From an uncultured Blautia sp. (GTDB taxonomy: Bacteria; Bacillota_A; Clostridia; Lachnospirales; Lachnospiraceae), in the NCBI GenBank assembly GCA_905209435.1, contig CAJLTE010000024.1, positions 1-35,983 of the forward strand: a stretch of 35,983 bases of DNA, read 5' to 3'. Numbering within the stretch: position 1 is the stretch's first letter; each line of letters starts with the position of its first letter. Below are positions 8,141-15,646 of the stretch, one piece after another. The notes under the pieces are model-generated. The model saw only the letters and a list, made by a program, of their open reading frames with translations, did no database searches and was not told the DNA's origin. The translations under genes and the position numbers were made by a program.

Positions 8141-9019
8141 ATGCGTTTACGTGCATTGGCTAAGATAAATCTGGGTCTGGATATTCTCAGAAAGAGAGAG
8201 GATGGCTATCATGAGGTCAGGATGATCATGCAGACAATTCAGATGTATGATGTTCTGGAGATGAGAAAGGTGAAAAAGCCGGGAATTTCTCTGTCTGTGA
8301 ATTATCCTTATATTCCAAGCGACGAACGAAATCTTGTATATAAAGCAGCGAAGCTTCTGATGGATGAATTCCAGGTTAAAGAAGGTGTGGAGATCCGGCT
8401 TGAGAAATTTATTCCTGTGGCAGCGGGTATGGCTGGTGGAAGTTCGGACGCAGCGGCAGCTCTGGTTGGAGTCAATCGTTTGTTTAAGCTGGGACTCAGT
8501 GAGAAAGATTTGATGGAACGTGCTGTAAATATTGGTGCAGATGTGCCTTATTGTGTTATGAGAGGAACAGCCCTGGCAGAGGGAATTGGTGAGAAGCTTA
8601 CCAGGATCGCGCAGGTTCCGGACTGTTTTGTTCTGATTGGCAAACCAGGAATTAATGTATCTACGAAGGCTGCTTATGAGAGTCTGCAGCTGGATCAGAT
8701 CCAGACGCATCCGGATATTGACGGAATGATCAGAGATATTGAAAGTGGTGACCTGCGTGCAATGACAGAGAAGATGGAGAACGTCTTTGAACCGGGAATC
8801 ATCGGCAGGTATCCTGTTATTGGTGAAATCAAAGCTCTGATGGAGGAGCATGGGGCGCTTAAGGCAATGATGAGTGGCAGCGGTCCGACTGTATTTGGAA
8901 TCTTTGATGACCGGAAGAAGATGGAAGAAGCGGCAGCTGTACTGAGAGAGAGCAGACTGGCAAAAACAGTTTTTGCAACAGAAGTTACGAAAGCAGGGGG
9001 ACATACAAATGACAAGTGA
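8141..9019 (+). CDS. ispE: 4-diphosphocytidyl-2-C-methyl-D-erythritol kinase
   Basis: A 292-residue GHMP-family kinase that phosphorylates CDP-methylerythritol in the MEP pathway to isoprenoid precursors. The start MRLRALAKINLGLDIL, the REDGYHEVRMIMQTI block, the ATP loop PVAAGMAGGSSDAAAAL near residue 100 and the late MSGSGPTVFGIF motif are all present and ordered as in IspE. Length is normal (about 280-300). A GGAGGG site precedes the ATG. The last 11 bases overlap the following regulator gene, so the two are co-transcribed. Confidence 0.96.
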   Translation: MRLRALAKINLGLDILRKREDGYHEVRMIMQTIQMYDVLEMRKVKKPGISLSVNYPYIPSDERNLVYKAAKLLMDEFQVKEGVEIRLEKFIPVAAGMAGGSSDAAAALVGVNRLFKLGLSEKDLMERAVNIGADVPYCVMRGTALAEGIGEKLTRIAQVPDCFVLIGKPGINVSTKAAYESLQLDQIQTHPDIDGMIRDIESGDLRAMTEKMENVFEPGIIGRYPVIGEIKALMEEHGALKAMMSGSGPTVFGIFDDRKKMEEAAAVLRESRLAKTVFATEVTKAGGHTNDK

Positions 9020-9728
9020 ATTTTCAGTAAATATGAATGAATATCTTCCTTTAAGAGATGTAGTGTTCAATACACTGCGTCAGGCAATTCTGAAGGGAGA
9101 ACTGAAGCCGGGTGAAAGACTGATGGAGATTGCTCTGGCTGAGAGACTTGGTGTGAGCAGAACTCCGATCAGAGAGGCAATGCGCAAACTGGAGCAGGAG
9201 GGGCTGGTTGTGATGATCCCCCGTCGAGGAGCTCAGGTTGCGAATATTACAGAGAAAGATCTGAATGATGTGCTGGAGGTTCGCATTGCACTTGAGAATG
9301 TTGCCATTGAGAAAGCCTGTGCACGTATGTCAGAAGAAGAGATGAGCAGACTTTGGCTTGCGGCGAAGGAGTTCGAGCATACGATTGCAGAGGGAAATCT
9401 GGTTAAGCTGGCTGAGGCGGATGTTGCCTTCCATGAGATTATTTATCAGGCTTCCGATAATAAGAGATTGATTCAGGTACTTAACAATATGCGAGAGCAG
9501 ATTTATCGCTACCGTGTGGAATATCTTAAAGAAGGCGAGACAAGAGATCTTCTTGTAAAAGAACATGAAGAACTGACCAAGGCAATTAAAGAACGTGACG
9601 TAGAGCGTGCCAAACAGCTTTCCTTCCAGCACATCGAAAATCAGAGAATGGCGATCATGCGTTCTATCGAGGCAGAGAATGCAGAGCGCGAGCGTGCTGA
9701 GAAGGAGAAGACCAGAGGACGTAAATAA
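9009..9728 (+). CDS. GntR-family transcription regulator, FadR subgroup
   Basis: A 239-residue regulator with an N-terminal winged helix (LGVSRTPIREAMRKLEQEGL) and an all-helical FCD ligand-binding domain from about residue 90 (VLEVRIALENVAIEKACARM, ADVAFHEIIYQASDNKRL). FCD domains bind small acids through a metal centre with conserved Asp/His residues, and D-x3-H is visible here. The ATG at 9009 was chosen because AGGGGG lies 8 bases before it; the frame is open further upstream inside ispE. The C-terminus is a charged tail ending EKTRGRK. Its target and effector are unknown. Coupling to ispE is odd, as FadR-type regulators more often adjoin catabolic genes. A terminator follows. Confidence 0.9.
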   Translation: MTSEFSVNMNEYLPLRDVVFNTLRQAILKGELKPGERLMEIALAERLGVSRTPIREAMRKLEQEGLVVMIPRRGAQVANITEKDLNDVLEVRIALENVAIEKACARMSEEEMSRLWLAAKEFEHTIAEGNLVKLAEADVAFHEIIYQASDNKRLIQVLNNMREQIYRYRVEYLKEGETRDLLVKEHEELTKAIKERDVERAKQLSFQHIENQRMAIMRSIEAENAERERAEKEKTRGRK

Positions 9729-9762
9729 ATATTGAATAATATTTAAATATTGGGAAATTCTA

Positions 9763-9787
9763 AGAGAGGCGGAGAGCCTCTCTTTTA
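9763..9787 (+). terminator. Rho-independent terminator after the GntR gene
   Basis: AGAGAGGC (9763-9770) and GCCTCTCT (9776-9783) form an 8-bp stem with a 5-base loop, followed by TTT. It separates ispE-gntR from the germination operon. Confidence 0.85.
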
Positions 9788-9898
9788 TTATGTCAGCAGG
9801 AAACTGCTTTGTAATGTTCCTGTGACATAATAAAGCCCTCCGGGCAGAATCGCATTGCTAAATTACTTATAGAATTTAACGGAAATGGGGTGAGAACT

Positions 9899-11410
9899 GT
9901 GAAAGAATCGCAAAAGCAGCCGGACCAGAAAAAAGTGTCTGCGAATTTGCGCGAGAATGAGAAATATTTAAGAGACAGACTGATAAACTGCAGTGATATT
10001 CTGATACGGCCTATGCGGCTGGGGGAAAAGCACAAAGTAGACTGTCTTATAGTTTATATAGAGGTTGCAGTTTCCAATATGATGCTGGATGATTCTGCCC
10101 TTGGTAAAATGATCAATCATTTCTGGGAAGTTTCTCCGGATCAGATACAGGAATTTGTACAGAATAACAGCCTTGGAATTGCAGATGTAAAGAAGCTTGC
10201 AGATCTTGATGAGGCGGTAGAAGCAATGCTGACCGGAGATGCAGTCTTTTTTATAGACGGTTATGACAAAGCAATGAAGATCTCCAGCAAAGGATATCCG
10301 TCAATGGGGGTGACGGAGGCTGAATCTGAAAAAGTTCTCAGGGGATCCAAAGAAGGTTTTTCGGACAGTGTAAAGAGCAACAGTGCACTGGTGAGAAAAC
10401 GGCTCCGGGATACCAGACTTAAGGTGGAAGAGTACAAGATAGGTGTGCGTTCCCATACACTGACACAGGTTCTCTATATGGATGATCTGGTACATGAGGA
10501 ACTTCTGGAGGAAGTAAAAGAACGGCTTGAAGAATTTCAGATTGATGGGATTCTTGACAGCGGAATGCTGGAGCAGCTGACGGAGGATGCCTGGTATTCA
10601 CCGTTTCCTCAGTATCAGACAACGGAGCGTCCTGACCGGGCTGTACAGGAGATATTAAACGGGAAAATTGTCATCTTATGTGACAATTCACCTGAAGCAC
10701 TGATCCTGCCGGGGAATTTTAACAGTTTTATGGAAAGCAGCGAGGACTGGTACCACAGATTCGAGATGGCGTCTTTTCTCAGAGTACTGAGGTATCTGGC
10801 ATTGATCACAGCTGTTGTGCTGCCGGGACTTTATCTGGCTGTAATACGCTTTCATACACAGATTCTGCCGTCTGCGCTGATAATGTCTTTTGCGGAGGCG
10901 AGAGAAGGGGTACCATTTTCAAGTGTAGTAGAGCTTGTTTTTCTGGAATTGTCATTTGAGCTGATCAGGGAGGCAGGGGTGAGGGTTCCGGGATCATTAG
11001 GAAATGCTATCGGGATCGTAGGTGGTCTTGTGATCGGACAGGCAGCAGTGGAGGCAAATCTGGTAAGTCCTATTGTTGTGATGATCGTGGCACTGACTGC
11101 ATTGGGGTCTATGACGATTCCAAGCGAAGAATTTGCAGCAGCTTTTCGTCTGCTGAAATATGGTTTCCTGATTCTGGGAGGTTATCTTGGGATTTATGGA
11201 ATTGTATTGGGAGTATATCTGACAGTGGGGCATCTGGCCGGACTTGTAAGTTTTGGAGTACCGTATCTCGTGCCTTTTATAAAAAAGGAACAGGGAGAAG
11301 GCGGACAAGAAGGAATATGGCGAGTACCTCTGCGCAGGAGAAAGCTGAGGCCGCTTTATGCAAGAGAAGAACAGAAAATCCGATTGAAGAGAAAGGAGCC
11401 CGGTTCATGA
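9899..11410 (+). CDS. gerAA: Spore germination receptor A subunit (GerA/GerAA family)
   Basis: A 503-residue subunit of the nutrient germinant receptor in the spore inner membrane. The N-terminal soluble half (residues 1-290) includes LRDRLINCSDILIRPM and the VLYMDDLV block. The C-terminal half has the hallmark PFSSVVELVFLELSFELI followed by GVRVPGSLGNAIGIVGGL and about five membrane helices. I chose GTG 9899 because GGGGTGAG ends 5 bases before it; an in-frame GTG at 9890 would overlap that site. The stop overlaps the next start as ATGA, so A and B are translationally coupled. A CATAATA at 9836-9842 resembles a SigG -10 element, but no good -35 was found. The germinant cannot be inferred. 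Confidence 0.94.
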   Translation: MKESQKQPDQKKVSANLRENEKYLRDRLINCSDILIRPMRLGEKHKVDCLIVYIEVAVSNMMLDDSALGKMINHFWEVSPDQIQEFVQNNSLGIADVKKLADLDEAVEAMLTGDAVFFIDGYDKAMKISSKGYPSMGVTEAESEKVLRGSKEGFSDSVKSNSALVRKRLRDTRLKVEEYKIGVRSHTLTQVLYMDDLVHEELLEEVKERLEEFQIDGILDSGMLEQLTEDAWYSPFPQYQTTERPDRAVQEILNGKIVILCDNSPEALILPGNFNSFMESSEDWYHRFEMASFLRVLRYLALITAVVLPGLYLAVIRFHTQILPSALIMSFAEAREGVPFSSVVELVFLELSFELIREAGVRVPGSLGNAIGIVGGLVIGQAAVEANLVSPIVVMIVALTALGSMTIPSEEFAAAFRLLKYGFLILGGYLGIYGIVLGVYLTVGHLAGLVSFGVPYLVPFIKKEQGEGGQEGIWRVPLRRRKLRPLYAREEQKIRLKRKEPGS

Positions 11411-13083
11411 GGTTTGCAGAAAACAACAGAATTTCCCACAGACAGCTATACAGACAGATGATACTGGCATTTCTGGCACCATTTATGTTATGTCTTTTTG
11501 GAATGGGAGGAATCAATGGAACCAGTGCTGTGACGGGGACTGTTCTGGCGTTGATTTTGCTTGGCTTTTATGTGATCCTGCTGGTGCGGATGACACCTGC
11601 TTTTGATAATCTGGTAAAGTCAGCCGGTGGTTTTGCCGGGCGGCTCATAGGTATATTTTTTCTGCTATATATCCTGTTGACTGCAGGGTATCTGCTGGCA
11701 GTTCTCAGAGTGATCGTGCCAGTGAGTCTGATCACAGGGGTATCCGGCAGATGGATTGCATTTTGGGCTATAGTGGTGTGTTCTGTCGGAACCTGTAAAG
11801 GAATGCCTGTGCGGGGGAGAATGGCAGAAGTTTCCGGTGGTCTGCTCCTGGGAGGTGTCCTGATCATGATGGCATTGTGTATACCTCAGGCAAAGATGGA
11901 ATATCTTATGGATGCAGTCAGAAGAAATGAGTTTACAATGGAAAATATATGGAGGGCTTTTTACGCAGTATTGTGTGCGTTCTCAGCAGCAGGTATGCTG
12001 CCGTTCCTGTTTGGAAATGTAGAGAAATATGGAAGTGCAGGCAAAACGGCTGTCGGAGGGATCCTGACACTGGGGGGCATTCTTGTGGGAATGGAAATCC
12101 TGCTTCCGGCAGTACTGGGATATGACAGGATAAAAGCCGAAGAATTTCCGGTATTGCCGTTATTGGACGGAGCAGATCTTCCGGGGAATGTGCTGGCGAG
12201 GTTTGATGTGATATGGATGGGATTTCTTCTGTACAGTCTGCTCTTTTCTATAGGAAGTCTGGTGCATTACGGACATCTGGTCATCCGGAAGGCGCATCTT
12301 GGTACAGGACGGCTGTGGCTGCCTGCGCTGATTTTTCTGATATCTATTCTCGAAGAAGACGGAAAAGGAATCCTGGATTATTTTGGCGGGTGTCTGGGGT
12401 ATATCTTTGTACCGGGAATTCTGATCTGCCAGCTTTATCTGTTCTTCAGGGGAAAAGGACGCCGCAGGAAAAGAGCGTCTGCAGCAGTAACCGGAATCCT
12501 GGCGGTGTGCCTGCTTATGAGTGGTTGTGGTGCTGCTGTGGAACCGGAGAAAAGAATGTATCCGATGGCTGTTGGAGTGGATGCTTCTCCGGAGGGAATT
12601 CTTCTGTCATATGGAATGCCCGATCTGTCTGAGAGTACTGGACAGGGAAAGGACGAAGAAGATGGCGGAGCGAGAGTTCTGCAGATCAGCGGACCGGATT
12701 TTGAACGGATCGAGCAGGCATACGGGCAGTCGCAGGAGAAACTTCTGGATATGGGACATCTGCAGGTTTTGATCATCGGAAGGACTCTTGTTGAGGATGG
12801 ACGGTGGAGAATGGTTCTGGATTACCTGAAACAGGAAGCTTTTACAGGGGAGAATCTTTATGTATTTGAGGCGGAGAATGCAGCACAGATCCTGGAATGG
12901 CGTGGAGAGGATAATTCTTCGGTGGGAGAGTATATCACAGGACTGGTGGAAAATCGAATGTCCGGAAAAAATACAACGATTGTAACACTCAGAGAGCTTT
13001 TTTATGAGAGCTACAGGGAAGACAAACTTGCGCCGCTGCCAACAGTGAGTATTGTGAATGACTGCCTGAAGGTTAATGTATAA
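11407..13083 (+). CDS. Fused germination receptor subunits: GerAB permease plus N-terminal GerAC lipoprotein domain
   Basis: A 558-residue protein in one frame. Residues 1-355 are a GerAB-type permease of the amino acid/polyamine transporter fold (SHRQLYRQMILAFL start, about ten membrane helices). After the last helix a basic stretch (GKGRRRKRAS) leads into an 11th hydrophobic segment with a lipobox, LLMSGC, at Cys374. Residues 374-558 match the GerAC N-terminal domain (MYPMAVGVDAS, the HLQVLIIGRTL block, TLRELFYESY, ending LPTVSI). The usual GerAC middle and C-terminal domains (roughly 180 further residues) are absent. The start at 11407 overlaps the gerAA stop and has an AAAGGAG site; the frame also opens earlier at 11317. 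No good internal start or frameshift is visible at the junction. The protein may stay fused or be cut at the lipobox by signal peptidase II. Confidence 0.88.
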   Translation: MRFAENNRISHRQLYRQMILAFLAPFMLCLFGMGGINGTSAVTGTVLALILLGFYVILLVRMTPAFDNLVKSAGGFAGRLIGIFFLLYILLTAGYLLAVLRVIVPVSLITGVSGRWIAFWAIVVCSVGTCKGMPVRGRMAEVSGGLLLGGVLIMMALCIPQAKMEYLMDAVRRNEFTMENIWRAFYAVLCAFSAAGMLPFLFGNVEKYGSAGKTAVGGILTLGGILVGMEILLPAVLGYDRIKAEEFPVLPLLDGADLPGNVLARFDVIWMGFLLYSLLFSIGSLVHYGHLVIRKAHLGTGRLWLPALIFLISILEEDGKGILDYFGGCLGYIFVPGILICQLYLFFRGKGRRRKRASAAVTGILAVCLLMSGCGAAVEPEKRMYPMAVGVDASPEGILLSYGMPDLSESTGQGKDEEDGGARVLQISGPDFERIEQAYGQSQEKLLDMGHLQVLIIGRTLVEDGRWRMVLDYLKQEAFTGENLYVFEAENAAQILEWRGEDNSSVGEYITGLVENRMSGKNTTIVTLRELFYESYREDKLAPLPTVSIVNDCLKVNV

Positions 13084-13144
13084 ACTCCTCAGATAATGGC
13101 TATAATCCAGGTAAAACTGATAAATACAGCAGGAGATTGATATA

Positions 13145-13417
13145 ATGACGGATAACAGGAAATATTTTATAGCAAACAGACTGGCAAAAAAACTGGCAGT
13201 TACTTTGACTGCGGGAATGCTCGGAGTGTTTCTGGCAGAAACAGTGCCTGCCAGAGTGTACAAAATCGTGGAAAATCGACAGGAGCAGACAGCTGTTACA
13301 GCATGGTGGGGAACTTTATATCCGAAATTTTGTTTCTCGCAGCTTCCGACAGAGGATAAAGGAAAGAAAGATGACATAAAGATATCCTTCTGGCTTGCAC
13401 AGGCTCTCGATTGGTGA
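13145..13417 (+). CDS. Small secreted or membrane protein of unknown function, last gene of ger operon
   Basis: A 90-residue protein that I do not recognise. The ATG is preceded by AGGAG at 9 bases. Residues about 12-34 (LAKKLAVTLTAGMLGVFLAE) look like a signal peptide or single membrane anchor after a basic start. The remainder is short, with TAVTAWWGTLYPKFCFS and a charged KGKKDD stretch. It lies 61 bases after the fused germination gene and 39 bases before murI, with no terminator on either side, so it may travel with the ger operon. Some ger operons carry a small D subunit with membrane helices; this could be an analogue, but there is no sequence match I can claim. Confidence 0.6.
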   Translation: MTDNRKYFIANRLAKKLAVTLTAGMLGVFLAETVPARVYKIVENRQEQTAVTAWWGTLYPKFCFSQLPTEDKGKKDDIKISFWLAQALDW

Positions 13418-13456
13418 TAGAATAATGGGACAACCAAAAGAGATGGAGATAAATCA

Positions 13457-14278
13457 ATGAAAATAGATAGAGATGCACCGATTGGAGTCTTTGATTCCGG
13501 TGTGGGAGGACTGACTGTTGCACGTGAGATCATGCGCAATCTTCCTTCAGAAAAAATCGTATATTTTGGTGATACGGCGAGAGTGCCTTACGGAAGTAAA
13601 TCAAAAGAGACTATTATCAGGTACTCACGCCAGATTATCCGTTTTCTGCAGGAGCAGCAGGTGAAGGCAATTGTGATTGCCTGCAATACTGCAAGTGCAT
13701 TTGCCCTGGACGCAGTGAGAGATGAATTTGATATTCCGATCATTGGTGTAATAGAGTCGGGTGCAAAGGTTGCAGCAGCACAGACAAGGAATAAACGTGT
13801 GGGAGTTATCGGCACCGTGGGAACAGTTGGAAGCGGGATCCATGCGGAATATCTCAAGAATCTGGATCCTGAGATTACAGTGTTTGGCAAGGCATGTCCG
13901 CTTTTTGTACCACTTGTGGAGGAAGGATGGCTTCATGATCCCGTGACTGATGAGATTGCGGCCAGATATCTGAAAGAATTGCAGGATAAGAAGATTGATA
14001 CACTGATTCTTGGATGTACCCATTATCCGCTGTTGCGCTCCACTATCAGAAAGATCATGGGTGAGGATGTGTGCCTGGTGAATCCGGCATATGAGACGGC
14101 TTTGGAATTGGGCAGACTGCTGGAGGAAAAAGGCCTTTCCAGTACTGGTATGGAGAAGAAGGATTTTCCATACAGATTTTTTGTCAGTGACCTGGCTGAT
14201 GAGTTTAAGGCATTTGCCAATTCAATTCTTCCGTATGATGTGGAGATGACAAAGAAGATTGATATTGAGAAGTATTGA
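13457..14278 (+). CDS. murI: Glutamate racemase
   Basis: A 273-residue cytoplasmic enzyme that converts L-glutamate to D-glutamate for peptidoglycan. The start PIGVFDSGVGGLTVAREI, the YFGDTARVPYGSKS block, the first catalytic cysteine in IACNTAS and the second in LGCTHYPLL are all intact. Length is normal. The ATG has GGAG upstream. It follows the small ger-linked gene closely and is followed by the DUF1934 gene. Linkage of murI and a DUF1934 gene suggests joint expression, but no functional link is known to me. Confidence 0.97.
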   Translation: MKIDRDAPIGVFDSGVGGLTVAREIMRNLPSEKIVYFGDTARVPYGSKSKETIIRYSRQIIRFLQEQQVKAIVIACNTASAFALDAVRDEFDIPIIGVIESGAKVAAAQTRNKRVGVIGTVGTVGSGIHAEYLKNLDPEITVFGKACPLFVPLVEEGWLHDPVTDEIAARYLKELQDKKIDTLILGCTHYPLLRSTIRKIMGEDVCLVNPAYETALELGRLLEEKGLSSTGMEKKDFPYRFFVSDLADEFKAFANSILPYDVEMTKKIDIEKY

Positions 14279-14345
14279 AAACAGAGAACTACATAGAAAC
14301 AGATCTGAGAGTATATTTAATAAGAATATCAGGAGTATGAGAGAA

Positions 14346-14792
14346 ATGGATAAAGAAGTACTGATTCATGTAAGCGGACTTCAGACAATGGATGCAGAAG
14401 GCGATCAGGAGCCGATCGAGATCGTTGTGCCGGGCGAGTATTATTTTCGGAATGGAAGCCATTATCTGCGCTATGAGGAGATTCTGGAGGATTTTGCAGA
14501 ACCGACGATCAATTACATAAAGATTTCACCAAAGGGCATGGAAGTGCGCAAAAAAGGTGTTGTTAATGTTCATATGGTTTTTGAACAGGGTAAAAAGAAT
14601 ATGACTTATTATACTACTCCATATGGAACCATTGAAATGGGAATTGCGGCAACGAACCTGAATCTGGAGGAGAATGACAGCGGTCTTAATATGAAAGTAG
14701 ATTATGCACTGGATATGAATCAGGAGCATGTAGCTGACTGCTATCTTGCGATAAAGGCACAGCCGAAGAACTGTAAAGATTTTACAATCTAA
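14346..14792 (+). CDS. DUF1934 family protein (YwiB-like)
   Basis: A 148-residue soluble protein of the DUF1934 family, related to Bacillus YwiB and predicted to form a small beta-barrel. Recognisable parts are the early VLIHVSGLQ, the central YLRYEE, and the TTPYGTIEMGI block. Function is unknown for the family. The frame is open from 14259, overlapping the murI end, but ATG 14346 fits the CAGGAG site 10 bases upstream; the ATG at 14337 lies too close to it. It is the last gene before a strong bidirectional terminator. Confidence 0.82.
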   Translation: MDKEVLIHVSGLQTMDAEGDQEPIEIVVPGEYYFRNGSHYLRYEEILEDFAEPTINYIKISPKGMEVRKKGVVNVHMVFEQGKKNMTYYTTPYGTIEMGIAATNLNLEENDSGLNMKVDYALDMNQEHVADCYLAIKAQPKNCKDFTI

Positions 14793-14870
14793 TTGTGTGA
14801 ATATTCCTTTGGTTCAGATTAAGCTGTAGAACAGGAAGGCAGAATTAATGTATGGTGCAGTAAATGAATA

Positions 14871-14921
14871 AAAAAGACCGCGGGTCTGTGATTTCAAAAA
14901 TCATAGACTGGCGGTCTTTTG
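14871..14921. terminator. Bidirectional rho-independent terminator
   Basis: AAAAGACCGC and GCGGTCTTTT form a perfect outer stem, with an inner TGATTT/AATCA pairing, between the convergent DUF1934 gene and the minus-strand gene at 14938. T-runs occur on both sides. Confidence 0.88.
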
Positions 14922-14937
14922 TTACAGTTAACTGCAA

Positions 14938-15393
14938 TTATTTAGCAGCCTTATCTTTCTTAAATCTTGCGAAGAACCCCTTCTTCTTAGGTGCCGGTGC
15001 TTCCAGAGAACCACGGATTCCTTTTACTCCTACGATGTAGAGACCGCTTACTTCAGCTTTGATCTCTTTTTTTACCGGGATCAGGTCAAAAACTTTTTCA
15101 TCTGCGATCATGATCGCGATCTTTGGTCCGACTTTTGCTTTAACGATCGGAAGTTTGGAACGGCGCATAAGCTTAGGTGTCTGATCAATTACCATCTGAG
15201 GAAGTCCGGATTCTTTTAATGGCATCCTCTTTTTATCGATAACCAGCATGGAAACGGTTTGCTTTGTTGCTTCAATCTGAGCCTGCTGTTCTTCCTGTTT
15301 CTTCTGAGCCTTTTTGCCGAAGAAATATAAACCGATCAGTGCAGCGATCAGGATAACCAGAATGACCAGAAGGACTATTGTTACTGTACTCAT
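14938..15393 (-). CDS. Single-pass membrane protein of unknown function
   Basis: A 151-residue protein with an N-terminal membrane helix right after the start (STVTIVLLVILVILIAALIG), a Lys/Gln-rich probable coiled stretch (KKAQKKQEEQQAQ), a compact domain from about residue 45 to 125 (VSMLVIDKKRM, MVIDQTPKL, KVGPKIAIMI, GLYIVGVKGI), and a very basic C-terminus (KKKGFFARFKKDKAAK). I do not know its function. The start at 15393 was chosen because AGGAGG lies 6 bases upstream; the open frame extends to 15438 but without a site. It has its own promoter and a leader hairpin. The orientation is probably N-out with a cytoplasmic basic tail, by the positive-inside rule. Confidence 0.78.
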   Translation of the reverse strand: MSTVTIVLLVILVILIAALIGLYFFGKKAQKKQEEQQAQIEATKQTVSMLVIDKKRMPLKESGLPQMVIDQTPKLMRRSKLPIVKAKVGPKIAIMIADEKVFDLIPVKKEIKAEVSGLYIVGVKGIRGSLEAPAPKKKGFFARFKKDKAAK

Positions 15394-15424
15394 TTGCATC
15401 CTCCTAATGTATGTGTTTTCACAG

Positions 15425-15447
15425 GGACTGTTACGCATAGACAGTCC
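15425..15447 (-). promoter_or_regulatory. Stem-loop at the 5' end of the membrane-protein mRNA
   Basis: GGACTGT and ACAGTCC form a perfect 7-bp stem around a 9-base loop, about 10 bases after the expected transcription start of the minus-strand gene. It could stabilise the message or serve as a regulatory hairpin; no T-run follows on the minus strand. Confidence 0.45.
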
Positions 15448-15461
15448 TTTGCATAAAGTTT

Positions 15462-15490
15462 ATTTTATCATTAAATAAGCCAAAAGGCAA
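15462..15490 (-). promoter_or_regulatory. Sigma-A-type promoter for the membrane-protein gene
   Basis: On the minus strand TTGCCT (15485-15490) and TAAAAT (15462-15467) are separated by 17 bases. Confidence 0.55.
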
Positions 15491-15646
15491 TTATTAAAAA
15501 AGAATTAATGGGTGGAAAGCGGTAGAAATTTATATTATTACAGGTTATAATTGAGATAAAAAACTGTAATGTAAAACATTTTTTACAGGATGGAATGGCC
15601 GCGTATGGTTATAATATCTTTATTCAGATGATAAAAGGAGAAAAGT

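Noticed and set aside
8147..9070. A 307-codon open frame on the minus strand opposite ispE
   Set aside because: It is antisense to ispE, rich in His, Cys and Ser, and has no ribosome binding site or known motif.
12480..13083. A separate gerAC gene starting near the lipobox
   Set aside because: No ATG, GTG or TTG with a ribosome binding site lies before the basic region of the signal-like segment. The only nearby GTG falls inside the hydrophobic stretch. The frame is continuous with GerAB, so a fusion is preferred.
12607..13539. A 310-codon open frame on the minus strand opposite the GerAC part and the small gene
   Set aside because: It crosses three plus-strand genes, including the murI start, and shows no domain.
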